DNA from: Symsagittifera roscoffensis
Lineage: Eukaryota > Xenacoelomorpha > Acoela > Convolutidae
Assembly (NCBI RefSeq): GCF_963678635.1
Contig: NC_087064.1
Coordinates: 2,451,688 to 2,479,925, forward strand
Direction: 5' to 3'
DNA length: 28,238 nt
Shown: positions 16,816 to 25,833 of the stretch, piece by piece
Numbering within the stretch: the first letter of the stretch is position 1
Layout of the letters: the number at the start of each line of letters is the position of its first letter
The notes under the pieces: model-generated
Database searches by the model: none
Seen by the model: only the letters and a program-made list of their open reading frames with translations
Told to the model about the DNA's origin: nothing
Made by a program: the position numbers and the translations under genes

Positions 16816-17460
16816 ATGACTAGTCCTTTACAAATAATCTCAGTGTCTGATCGAGAAAGAACCATTATCTACCAAACATACACGAGAGAGTCGATTGCAG
16901 TCATCCATCAACAGAAAGAGAGAGTCTCTCCGTCTACAGCAAGTCCGTTCAATGACTTGGCTCCCCGAAAAAACGACGAGAATCAAAACGAGGAATGGAC
17001 TACAAAAAGTCATATCATGCTACCAAACTACCTCCTTGATCACATCGATCTACTTAGACAGAATCGAAAACGAATGTACGAGAGTTGCACTATTCACGAG
17101 AGCTATCCGGCATTAGAAAAGACGGAGATAAACGACACAACCTCGCTCGAGCAGTCTCCAAGAAAAATTCTCTTCGCGTATGACTGCGAGTCAATGCCGT
17201 TGTATGAAAATCAGGAGGGATGTATTCGTGACTATGCAGAGCGCGAAGCGTACTGGGATATTCCGACAGCAATGTCTCCCGAGTCGTTTGTTAGGGGACC
17301 AGTTTCAACTCCAGAACAATCAACTTCCTATTCGGATGCTCGGGTTTCATCTAGTGCGGAGACAATTGATCTAGTCACCCCAGATCTCATTCAAGGCACT
17401 CCTCCAAATGCAGCTTGCTATGCGCCAAAAAAGAGAAAACTACAGTTTCGAGGTTTCTAA
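16816..17460 (+). CDS. Disordered protein with SV40-type nuclear signal, unknown (214 aa)
   Basis: Unbroken 214-codon gene with a good ATG. The protein is rich in Ser, Thr, Pro, Glu and Tyr and has no hydrophobic core, so mostly disordered. The C-terminus carries PKKRKLQF (about 205-212), nearly the classical monopartite nuclear localisation signal. Other notable pieces: LPNYLLDHIDLLRQNRKR (about 70-87), a possible amphipathic helix, and ILFAYDCESMPLYE (118-131), an acidic-aromatic stretch. I looked for an exact LxCxE pocket-protein motif and did not find it. A nuclear transactivator or host-interaction factor would fit; no homologue is known to me. Confidence 0.6.
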   Translation: MTSPLQIISVSDRERTIIYQTYTRESIAVIHQQKERVSPSTASPFNDLAPRKNDENQNEEWTTKSHIMLPNYLLDHIDLLRQNRKRMYESCTIHESYPALEKTEINDTTSLEQSPRKILFAYDCESMPLYENQEGCIRDYAEREAYWDIPTAMSPESFVRGPVSTPEQSTSYSDARVSSSAETIDLVTPDLIQGTPPNAACYAPKKRKLQFRGF

Positions 17461-17711
17461 TAACTTAAACAAAAAACTTTCCTTCTTTTGTTTCAAATAT
17501 TATTCCAAGGTTTTATATTTTCATTTTTGTTTGATTTGACTTCTAAGCTGTTTTAACATTACTGTGTGTATATTTTTTGTCTCAGTTTTTATTTTGCTTA
17601 ATAGATCAATTAAAGTTTGCCCCGTAAAGTTTTCAGCAAAATCTTAGAGAAAAACTAGAAAAAAATCAGAAATCGAGAATAATTTTACGCTAAAATTGTT
17701 GTTTGAGAAAG

Positions 17712-17716
<5 letters not shown>

Positions 17717-17742
<26 letters not shown>
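17717..17742. repeat. (GA)n microsatellite
   Basis: A run of about 13 GA units, preceded by imperfect GA sequence from 17706. Confidence 0.9.
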
Positions 17743-17745
<3 letters not shown>

Positions 17746-17767
17746 ATACACTTGCTCACTAGTGAAC

Positions 17768-17966
17768 CCCATTTGGAATATCCTTTTCGGGATATTGCTT
17801 TCTTTTCAAAAGAAAGATAAATATGGAAGGGTCCAACATTTTCTTGTTGGTAGTCCAACCATATTTATTTGGCTTTTTTATCAAACACTCTCTGTCCTCT
17901 CTCTCTCATCATACTTTGTGCCCGGTGGGGTTAGCCAGGTCTTACGCAAAGTAACAGAGAGTGTTT
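17768..17966. other. Cluster of four strong inverted repeats (hairpins)
   Basis: In order: GAATATCC/GGGATATT with a 5-base loop (about 17776-17797); CTTTCTTTT/AAAAGAAAG around a single C (about 17799-17817); ATAAATATGG/CCATATTTAT (about 17817-17871) enclosing CCAAC/GTTGG; and AAACACTCTCTGT (17883-17895) with ACAGAGAGTGTTT (17954-17966), 13 perfect pairs around a 58-base loop. Four adjacent stems in 200 bp is far more than AT-rich chance suggests. Confidence 0.6.
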
Positions 17967-18580
17967 TAAGCCATAAATCTGCATTATATTACATTCATAT
18001 ACATGTTTTGGGTGAAAAACGGACAATTTTTTGGTAAAAATGTGAAAAAAAAAAAATTATGTTTTTTTTTCGAAAAATGAACATGACCCTTAACCCTGCT
18101 CAGAAATTCATGGCAAATTGATTGAGGGTAGTTTCAATGGATTTGGAGAGAAAAAAAATTTTTTCCCAATTTTTTTTTTTCAATATTTTCACAAAAATCA
18201 GATTTTCTCAAAAAATCACAACTTTTCAGGCGTCTACTCTCATTGATTGGGTTATAATTGTTTTTTTTTTGAATTTCTACGCTTGTCCTAATTACGTATC
18301 AGATAGCTCCTAAAAATTTCAAACCACATTCACTTGAATTTAAAACGAACGAATAATTCAAGCTAAAAATGAAGGAAAAAAGAAGTTAAAAAATTATGTT
18401 TTTTAAATTTCGAACTTGACCAGTAGAACTGTGCTCGAGGTCCCACAAAACTTACTGGTTTTTTTGTTGATAGATTTAAAAGACACTTTTTTAAACATTA
18501 CTTTTCCTTTTTTCACAACATAAAAAGTTTGAGGTTTTCCTTTATTTTGAAAAAAAAAAATTTCACTTGAAATTACAGAA

Positions 18581-18695
18581 CGGGAGGCGTTCCCGAGGAG
18601 CGTAGCGACGAGCAACGCCGGGTTAGCTATTGCCCCTTAAACCAAACGGCCATGCCTTAATATTTCGAAGGACATGATATGAAATGTTTCACGGG
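18581..18695 (-). repeat. Inverted repeat copy 2 (tRNA-like, SINE-like), 115 bp
   Basis: Reverse complement of 14989-15103; 18581-18660 is identical over 80 bp. An 11-base A run lies 20 bases to its left (18550-18560), the counterpart of the T run next to copy 1. Together the two copies enclose the accessory genes. Confidence 0.85.
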
Positions 18696-19402
18696 ACACC
18701 GAATGACATGAAGGAAACTTTGATTCCGATATCTTTTACACATTCAAATGACAATCTATGCTTATCATGCATCGGTAACTATCAAGGTGTCAAATTTGCA
18801 AAATTTTCATTTTTTAAGTTTACTATTTTTTCAACTTAATTAGTTAGTTGAGGTCTTTACTTTCTGAATACTTTTATCTCATAAATCTACTTTTTATTAT
18901 ACCTATTTACGCAAACCAAGAAGTGGGCTTGAAATCATTAGGAAATTACTGTTTCACGGTTAAAATTAGTCAGAAAAAGTTTTAGGCTCTATCTGAATCA
19001 TTCTAAGCATTAAATTTTGTAATTTAGTGCTGAAATGTTAATTGAAAGTCTAAACCAGTCGCCTAAAAAAAGCCAAAATTTTATCGCTAACCCTTAAAAT
19101 TAACAGCAAAAGTTTGAGGCTGTAAATGAATCAGTTTTTAGTATACAAAACCCCTCCACTTGAGCAGAGTGATGAGACATATAGAGCTTAAAGCTAGAAT
19201 AAACCCTGTTTTTGGAAAGGAAAAGACTTATTGCCAAGACGGCGAAGTATAACTCTCGTTAATGGCTTCTACTTGCCCTTACCCGCAAAGTTTTTTGGTG
19301 CTAGTCACTTCTCGCTTTTGCTTTTCCATAACCAGTTCTACTTGAAATTCTCCTAAATTTTCTTGAAATTTTCCTGAATTACTTCAGTAACTTCAACAAA
19401 CA
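18696..19402 (+). promoter_or_regulatory. Upstream region of the polymerase gene
   Basis: AT-rich with no gene seen. No clear TATA box lies near 19403; the last 80 bases before the ATG are pyrimidine-rich with short repeats of CTTGAAATT (about 19343 and 19362). The promoter is assumed here by position. Confidence 0.3.
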
Positions 19403-22400
19403 ATGCCGAACTCTACTTCTATCGCGACACCTGTTCCTTGCCAGCAGTGCGGAAAAATACTGAGCTCTAAAAGGAACTTGAGAAGACATGAGCAAAAAGT
19501 TCACAAGATCCTTCCTCCCCCTCCTCCTCAAACTGTTTGCGATGAGTGTCTAGAGTCATTCGAGAGTTTGTCGGAAGCCCGAGAGCACGTCGAGCTGGTA
19601 CATGACATGACTTCGAATAGTCATTGTATCTATTGCCATACAATATTTCTCACCGCGGAAAGCTATGGACAACACTTGCTGAAGAAGCACGCATTGCCTG
19701 TTTGGGACGGCATTGAGACGACGTCTTCCGCTGCCCCAACGGAAAGCGCGTTCAGAGGCAAATTGCGTCGATACGATCTCAAAGTTGGTGAAAAAGAAAT
19801 GGATTTGCTTCAAGTCATGATGCAAAACAAGGAGGAAATAGATGCTCTTATACTGGAAAGGGTCAAAGAGGGTCCGAACAAGGTGCAATTCCATGTGGAA
19901 GTGGGAATGATCAAAATTCCCACTGTGCAAGACGGGGACAGTGGAAACTTCGAAAGGACCATGCTGTTTCTGAACACTAAGACATTGACAGTGTACTTCG
20001 AGGGAATAGCTGGGGTTCAATTCTTGGAACTGATTGAACATATGGTCAACCAAGTCAATTCGTTCTCTTCTCATGGTAGCGGATGGATTATTGACAGAAT
20101 TGAAAAATTGCAAATCAGTTTCGCGGCCTTCTCACCAATAAGAGCAGGATCCTACCTCGAGCTACCTGATGCACTCAGCGCAGCATCTACTCTGCTCACA
20201 AATATCAACACTAAAGATGATGACCGTTGCTTTCTCTACTCCTTTGTTGCCGCATATCACAATGTGAATGAGCCGGCCCTCTACCCCACATCTAGACGGT
20301 GGCTGGAGAAAAACAAAGTCTCAACCTACAATCTCGACAAAGAAGGAATTGTGAAAATCAATGGGGAATACGAAATGCCAATGGGTCTGATGGATATGGA
20401 CAGATTTGAAAAGTTGAACAATTGTCAAATCAACGTCTTCCGGTAAGCAAATTCTAATTTCCTTCTAAAAATTTTAAAATTCCTTCAATAATGTTCTTCA
20501 CCTATTCAAACACCCTTTTTATTTCATTTCAAACCTAGGTATAAAAATTATTTTTCTGTTCAGGTACAACGATGGCGAATTGTTGCCCATAAGAGTATCG
20601 AGCAGATTCACTACTAGCCTGATTGTGGACTTGTTGCTGCTGACAGATGGATCAAAATATCACTATGTGTTGATAAGTGATCTCCAGAAACTGGTCGAGT
20701 ACGTGCGGCACAAAGTGCACCGATTTCAATCTGAGATTTGTCGCAAATGTTTCCACACATGCGCTTCATTCGAAACTTTGAGAAGACATCAAGAACTGTG
20801 CTACCAAGACGAAGATGTCGTCATAACAATGCCCAAGCCGGGAAAAGATGACCACAAGTTCAAAAACTTAACAGCTCGTTGGTACGTACCCAGAGTAATC
20901 TACTTTGATTTGGAGTCACTGCTCTTACCAGTATACGGACCGCAACCTGATCCGCGAAAATCTAGCACGCAAACAATTGAAATCCATCAACCGTGCGGCT
21001 ACGCGTTAGCAGTAATCGAATTTGGGAAAAAGACCTGTTAAAGTTTGAGCTTAAAAGAGGACCGAATGTGATGGAAGAGCTAATTAGCTCCCTTGAATCG
21101 TTAGCGAGACAAATTTACGTAGAAAAAAGGAAATATTACACTTTCACTGGTATAACAGACCAGGAACGGGAAGATGCTACAATTTGTTGGATATGCGAGA
21201 ATGATTTTTCCGACAATGATCAAGTGGTACTTGATCATTGCCATTACACCAACAAGTTTCTGGGTTGGGCACACAATGAGTGTAACGTTAATAGAAAAAC
21301 AACAAATTACATTCCAGTGGTAGCTCATAATTTGTCAAATTATGATTTACACTTTATAATCAAAGCGCTGGCAAAAAGCGATTCGGAAAACACTTTTTCC
21401 GTAATACCCGCATCTGAAGAAAAATATATATCCTTGACAATCTCAGTCTACATAAAAACGTACACGGACAAAAACGGAAAAATCAAAAAACTCTACGAAA
21501 ATCTGAGATTCATCGATTCGTATAGGTTCATGCTGGCATCGTTGGCAAAACTTGTCGATAATTTGCCCAACGAAAAGTTTTTTCTGCTGGAGAACTATTT
21601 TGAAAAACTCGGCCACTCACGTGAAAAAGTCAGTCTGTTGAAACAGAAAGGGCATTACCCCTACTCATACTTCAACTCATTCGAAAAATTCCGAGAAACT
21701 CGCCTTCCCCCACGAGCAATGTGGAAAAATAGTCTAACAGGAGGGGATGTGAGTGTTTCAAGAAGCGAGTACAATCATGCCCTTAAAGTTTTCACCGAAC
21801 TGAAGTGTGGCTCACTTGGTGATTACCACGACTTGTACTTGACTACAGATGTGCTATTGCTTGCTTCCGTTTTCGAAGCTTTTCGTGAAGTTTGCTATCA
21901 AACATACGGGCTGGATTGCGCCTGTTACTTCACGGCAAGTAACCTTTCCGGGGACGCCTTTCTAAAAGTTTGTAAGCCCGAACTGAAACTCTTAACGGAC
22001 CGTGAACATCTAGACCTTGTGCAGCGAATGATACGAGGAGGCATGTCGTCGATTTACGCGCGCCGATTTTACAAAGCAAACAATAAATACCTCGACGATT
22101 TTTCGCCCTCAGAACCATCAAGCTACATCCTCAATATTGATGCAAACAATTTGTACGGGGGGATAATGAAACACTGCCCTTTGCCCTTAAACGATTTTTC
22201 AATAGTTGAAAAAAGTCTGGCAGACATACTGCTCACCAGCGAAACATCAGAATGGGGTTATATAGTTGAAGTCAATTTAACCATACCCGAAGAGCTTCAC
22301 GACTTCTTTGCTGATTACCCCCTTGCCCCCTCTCGTGAAGTAGTGGACATCGGTGCAATGAGCAACGAGCAAGTCGACATGTTGGGAAAATTGGGAATCA

Positions 22401-23981
22401 CCACACTGCCAAAAGTGCCAAAGCTTCTACAGACCTTGCATCCTAAAGAAGGTTATGTTTTGCACTACCTTACCCTAAAATTGTACCATGAGCTAGGAAT
22501 GAAAATAACTCACCTCGGAAAAGTTCTTCAGTTCCGCCAAAGTCACTGGATGGCACCCTTTGTCGACCTCAACACCCGCCTACGAAAAGCCGCGGTAAAT
22601 AAATTCCAGGAGAACTTCTACAAGCTAATTGTTAATTCAGCTTTCGGTAAGACAATGGAGTCTAAGTTAGGAAGAAAGAAGCTGGAGATTGTAAGGAATG
22701 AGAGAGAACTTTTACAAAAAACAGCTCTGAGCACAATGAAAAGCTTTCAAATCATTGACGATCAATTAGCCACAATTAGCTTTTCAGTAACAAAAATATT
22801 GTGGGATAAACCTATGATAGTTGGTGCGACCATCCTAGACCTCGCCAAGCGTTTCATGTTTCAGTTTCACTATCAAAAAATGAAACCAAATCTAAACTTG
22901 GAACTCCTTTACTCCGACACGGATAGTTTTATTTACGCCATAAAAACTGATGACGTTTACCGAGACTTGGAGAAAATAAAAGCTGATTTCGACTTTTCAA
23001 ATTACGATAAGGACCATTTCTTGTTCGAGGATACCAACAAGAAAGTTGTGCTGAAGTTCAAAGACGAGACTGGTGGGAAGCCGATCAGAGAATTCATCGC
23101 CCTAAAACCGAAACTATATTCGGTCGTCCTTAATGGTAAATAAAATTTAAGCCACCCTTCCACCCCCATTCCTACCTTTTACAGAACAAAAATACCACCA
23201 CCAACCTACCTACACCCCTTAATTTGTTGCATTAAACTATGGGCATTTAGCTGATTTAGGCAACATTATACAATGTTGCCTAAACGTTGATTTATCTGAC
23301 AACATATTCCCTCTTGTTTCCTCTTTTTTAATCATAATTTAGAGTCTTCTGCTCTTTTTTGGTAAAATGAATCAAATTTTGTTCGGTATAAATTGAGTTG
23401 CTGAAGTGAAATGAAGCTATCCCCAACGTTGTAGAAAAGAATAATAATTTTGCTATTGTTTAGAAGGCACTCAAAAATTGAGTGCCAAAGGAATTAAACG
23501 GAGTGCACAGAGAGAACTGGTCCACCAAACCTTCAGGGACACATTATTCACTGGAAAAACAATGAGAGTATACAACTATAATATAGTTTCGAAAGGTCAC
23601 ACCAATATGACAGTGAAACAAAACAAACTTGCATTATCACCATTCGACTCAAAACGTTTTCTACTTTTCGACGGAATTTCGACAGTGCCCTTTGGCCATA
23701 AAGCCGCTGAAGAAAATGCTTTTCTAGAAGACATTTACATGGACACCGAGTGGGCCAACTCATACAATGAAACTGATAACAGTTCTCCCGATTTTACACT
23801 CCCGGATTGGGGATTTTTACAGCGGCCCTACTCAGAAGCAGAGCTGCAAGAAGAAGAAGAAGCTTCTAGTAGCCGAGTCCGTGAACGTCCCCCTATAAAA
23901 AACCCATTTATTTTATCTGAAGCTTCAGAAGAACGACCATCTAAAAAACACCGCAAAGAAAACCAAAACAATAAACATTAA
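19403..23981 (+). CDS. polB: Protein-primed family B DNA polymerase, three exons, one frameshift
   Basis: Copies the element's linear DNA. Exons: 19403-20442, 20564-23135 (frame shifts inside it near 21030) and 23464-23981. N-terminus: three C2H2 fingers (C13/C16/H29/H34, C46/C49/H62/H67, C75/C78/H91/H96), then the Polinton-specific domain with DDDRCFLYSF. Exonuclease: YFDLES (motif I, about 20900), HNLSNYD (II, about 21330) and YHDLYLTTDVLL (III, about 21823). Between I and II is an EndoVII/HNH-like insert (CWIC...LDHCHYT...AHNECN, 21187-21290). Polymerase: DANNLYGG (A, about 22140), KLIVNSAFGKT (B, about 22622) and YSDTDS (C, about 22912). Catalytic residues are all present. After CGAATTTGGGAAAAAGACC near 21030 the frame changes by minus one, consistent with loss of one base in an A run by mutation or assembly error. 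The C-terminal 60 residues are acidic then Lys-rich. AATAAA occurs at about 23970 and 24073. Confidence 0.9.
20443..20563 (+). other. Polymerase intron 1 (121 bp)
   Basis: Donor CG|GTAAGC and acceptor TTTTTCTGTTCAG. Splicing completes a split Arg codon and continues the family-typical sequence directly (INVFR to YNDGELLPI). Without splicing, a TAA at 20444 ends the frame. Confidence 0.9.
23136..23463 (+). other. Polymerase intron 2 (328 bp), with a perfect hairpin
   Basis: Donor ATG|GTAAAT and acceptor TTGTTTAG join in phase 1 and link the polymerase thumb to the C-terminal exon. Inside, TTTAGGCAACATT (23255-23267), loop ATAC, AATGTTGCCTAAA (23272-23284) form 13 perfect pairs. The acceptor is somewhat less sure than for intron 1. 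Confidence 0.8.
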
Positions 23982-24343
23982 AGTCTGAAACATATATTTT
24001 CAGATGATTTTTACTCTTCGTCCCTTTTATACTTCGACTTGTATATGTTTTGGTTTTTACCAATTTACAACTAATAAAATACTCGTATTGAGCTCAATCA
24101 CTGTTTTAACATAAATAGCTTCAGGCAAATAAACTAGTAGACACAAACCAAGTGTTAATTCAAACAAATGTGTGAAATCCTTAGGCTTGTTTTGAATAAT
24201 AAACTTTAATAGCATGACAAATCTTTGACGAAAAGAAAGAAAGCCAGGAAATGATATCCACATGAAACTAGGACGAAAAAAGAAAAGTTCAGGAATTAGG
24301 ACGATTAATTTTAATTATCGCGGGAAAAGGGACCGCTTTCAAA
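23982..24343 (+). terminator. 3' end region of the polymerase gene
   Basis: No gene. AATAAA at 24073-24078 and a further AATAAA near 24199 are polyadenylation signal candidates before the right terminal repeat starts. Confidence 0.45.
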
Positions 24344-24575
24344 GGAATTAGAAGGAATTATTGTATCGCGTCCCGGTTGTTGAGCTCAGCTTAACAAGAT
24401 CCTAAGGAGGGGGTCTTTTACTTTAGGGGTGGGAACTTGCGATCATTTACAAAATCCTAGGATAGGGGTCCTCCAAAAAATTAAGGACCCCTTTCCTAGG
24501 ATTTTGCTTTACGTGAGGACCCCCCCCTTAGGAAGGACCCCCCCCTTAGGATCCGGGACACGATACAATACTACT
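24344..24575 (-). repeat. Right terminal inverted repeat (232 bp)
   Basis: Reverse complement of 6279-6510, ending CAATACTACT. Outer 110 bp identical to the left copy. It folds back on itself in the same way: TTGTATCGCGTCCC at about 24361 with GGGACACGATACAA at about 24555, and CAAAATCCTAGGA with TCCTAGGATTTTG inside. Confidence 0.93.
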
Positions 24576-24581
24576 TGCGTT
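24576..24581. other. Right target-site duplication TGCGTT
   Basis: Exact copy of 6273-6278, directly outside the right end of the element. Confidence 0.9.
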
Positions 24582-25065
24582 CTTTGGCGAGCTCACCCCT
24601 CAAAATAAGTATATAATAGCGCCTAATGCGCCAATAGAAAGTTTTTTTTGGGTCTGCCAGCCAAAAAGGAGGTCTTGAACTTGTACCAAAGGGGGAATTT
24701 TTGTGTAGTCAGGCGTTCGAACCCCTGAAAGAATACCAAAGGGGGAATTTTTGGGTAGTCAGGCGTTCGAACCCTTGAAAGAAGGCGTCCGCCCAGCCTT
24801 CCGCTTAAATCCTGTACTGGTTGTACCTGATTTTAAATGAAAAAAAATTAGGCCATAGTTTTTCTGCTCATTTAAAGAGGTGATCGGAACAGTTATAAGT
24901 CTTCGAAGTCCTTTTATGACTTATCTGTCGGACCAGAATGTTCTTCTTTGGAGCACTTTAAGAGTCCTAGAGCTTTTGAACTTTTTGCTTGCCACTAAAT
25001 TTTGATAAATTTTGAAAAAGTTGGGGTCATTTGGAATATGTCTGGCTGGGTTGAATGGAAAGTAC
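24582..25065. other. Host intron, part right of the insertion
   Basis: No gene supported. Contains the 50-bp tandem duplication at 24684-24783. The minus-strand open frame running through 24921-25065 is read as intron in the present host-gene model, but could be exon in another frame. Confidence 0.3.
24684..24783 (-). repeat. 50-bp tandem duplication carrying a Pol III B-box-like word
   Basis: Two copies, 24684-24733 and 24734-24783, of a 50-bp unit starting TACCAAAGGGGGAATTTTTG, differing at two positions. On the minus strand each carries GGTTCGAACGC, close to the tRNA B box (GGTTCGANNCC), so it may be the remnant of a tRNA-derived SINE. No A box is clear. Confidence 0.7.
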
Positions 25066-25226
25066 ATAGGGTGAAACGGAACTTCGAGCCCCAGAATATT
25101 GAGTCCCATTTCTGATTGTTGGAATGTCAGCTGATCCTGTTTCGTTTGAGCCAGACAATTTCGAGTTGCGTTTGCTTGATTTAGCTTTACTGGAGGAGCC
25201 AGCAATCTCGTCTGTTTCAGTAATGC
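25066..25226 (-). CDS. Host gene, tentative upstream exon right of the insertion
   Basis: Acceptor ATATTTCAG ends at 25227. One minus-strand frame (open to a TGA at 25029-25027) encodes a Ser/Lys-rich segment (SSSKAKSSKRNSKLSGSNE) with the same style as the host exon at 5253-5597. A possible donor CCCTAT|GTACTT gives exit in phase 0, which suits that exon. A competing frame is open for 150 codons over the same DNA (24921-25373) and looks more globular, so either frame could be the real one. If the first is right, the Polinton sits in a single host intron. Confidence 0.35.
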
Positions 25227-25782
25227 CTGAAATATGTTAATTGCCCGTTTCTCGAGAATCAAAAAAAGGGAACCCAGCCCAGGAAGAAGTAACCAAAACA
25301 AGTCCATGTAATCATGATGCAGAACACAGCTTGGTTCTCTGTAAAAAACTGCACAGATCGTATGTAGGTCCATTCTCTCTAATAAAATGAATCGACTTAA
25401 CGGCGGCTATTGTCATGGGCAAAAAACCGACAGTGCGAAAATATTCAACCAATCAGTGGCCTTTAAATTGTCAAAAATTGACTGAAATTATCTACATATT
25501 TCTTTGGAATTTCTGAACACTGAGCTCTGATTGGTTGAAAAAACTTCTGCGAATTCGTTCTTTGGCGCATGGAGGTTTCCTCCCGACTTAACTATGTTTT
25601 TCCTCCAAACAATTTATCTGCTTAAGCTGATTTTTGCCATTCCACCCTACAACTTCACTTGTATACCACTGAGAATTGAGTTTGACTGAGCATTTAAATG
25701 TGAATATCGCTCGGAATATGAAATCTCAAACATAATATTTTCTATTGAAAGAAAAATTCGAAGTGGTTGAAGTAAACAATCT

Positions 25783-25833
25783 GGGTTGAAATTGTATCCG
25801 GGTTGAAGTTTGTATCCGGGTTGAAGTGTGTTT
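25783..25833. repeat. 17-18 bp tandem triplicate
   Basis: GGGTTGAAATTGTATCC, GGGTTGAAGTTTGTATCC and GGGTTGAAGTGTGTTTC follow each other directly. Confidence 0.75.

Larger units (their letters stand above)
17461..18580. other. Non-coding accessory stretch with microsatellite and hairpins
   Basis: No gene is supported. It holds a (GA)n microsatellite, a cluster of strong hairpins (17768-17966), long A and T runs (18043-18260) and ends at the second inverted repeat copy. The open frames at 17762 and 18122 are short, low complexity and run through the hairpins and homopolymers. Confidence 0.5.
6279..24575 (+). mobile_element. Complete Maverick/Polinton element, 18,297 bp
   Basis: Seen in the sequence: ends 5'-AGTAGTATTG and CAATACTACT-3', 232-bp terminal inverted repeats, perfect 6-bp target-site duplication, and the diagnostic gene set of Polintons (protein-primed family B polymerase, rve integrase, packaging ATPase, adenain-like protease, double-jelly-roll capsid, penton-like protein). 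Known of the family: Polintons are 15-20 kb, start with AG and make 6-bp duplications. Nearly all genes are open; the only clear lesion is one frameshift in the polymerase. Identity of the outer 110 bp of both ends suggests a young insertion, although end-copying during replication could also keep the ends alike. It lies in an intron of a minus-strand host gene, in opposite orientation to that gene. Confidence 0.95.

Noticed and set aside
16816-17460. LxCxE retinoblastoma-binding motif in the nuclear-signal protein
   Set aside because: The nearest stretch (YDCESM) lacks the Leu at the right place.
17930-18040. Possible snRNA-like segment with an Sm-site-like ACAATTTTTTGG near 18025
   Set aside because: No match to the conserved parts of U1, U2, U4 or U5; the word is expected by chance in AT-rich DNA.
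17762-18313. Two plus-strand open frames (91 and 63 codons)
   Set aside because: They run through hairpins, GA-rich and homopolymer DNA; products are Phe/Lys runs without motifs.
19556-20113. 185-codon minus-strand open frame
   Set aside because: Antisense to the first exon of the polymerase, which has clear zinc fingers and family motifs on the other strand.
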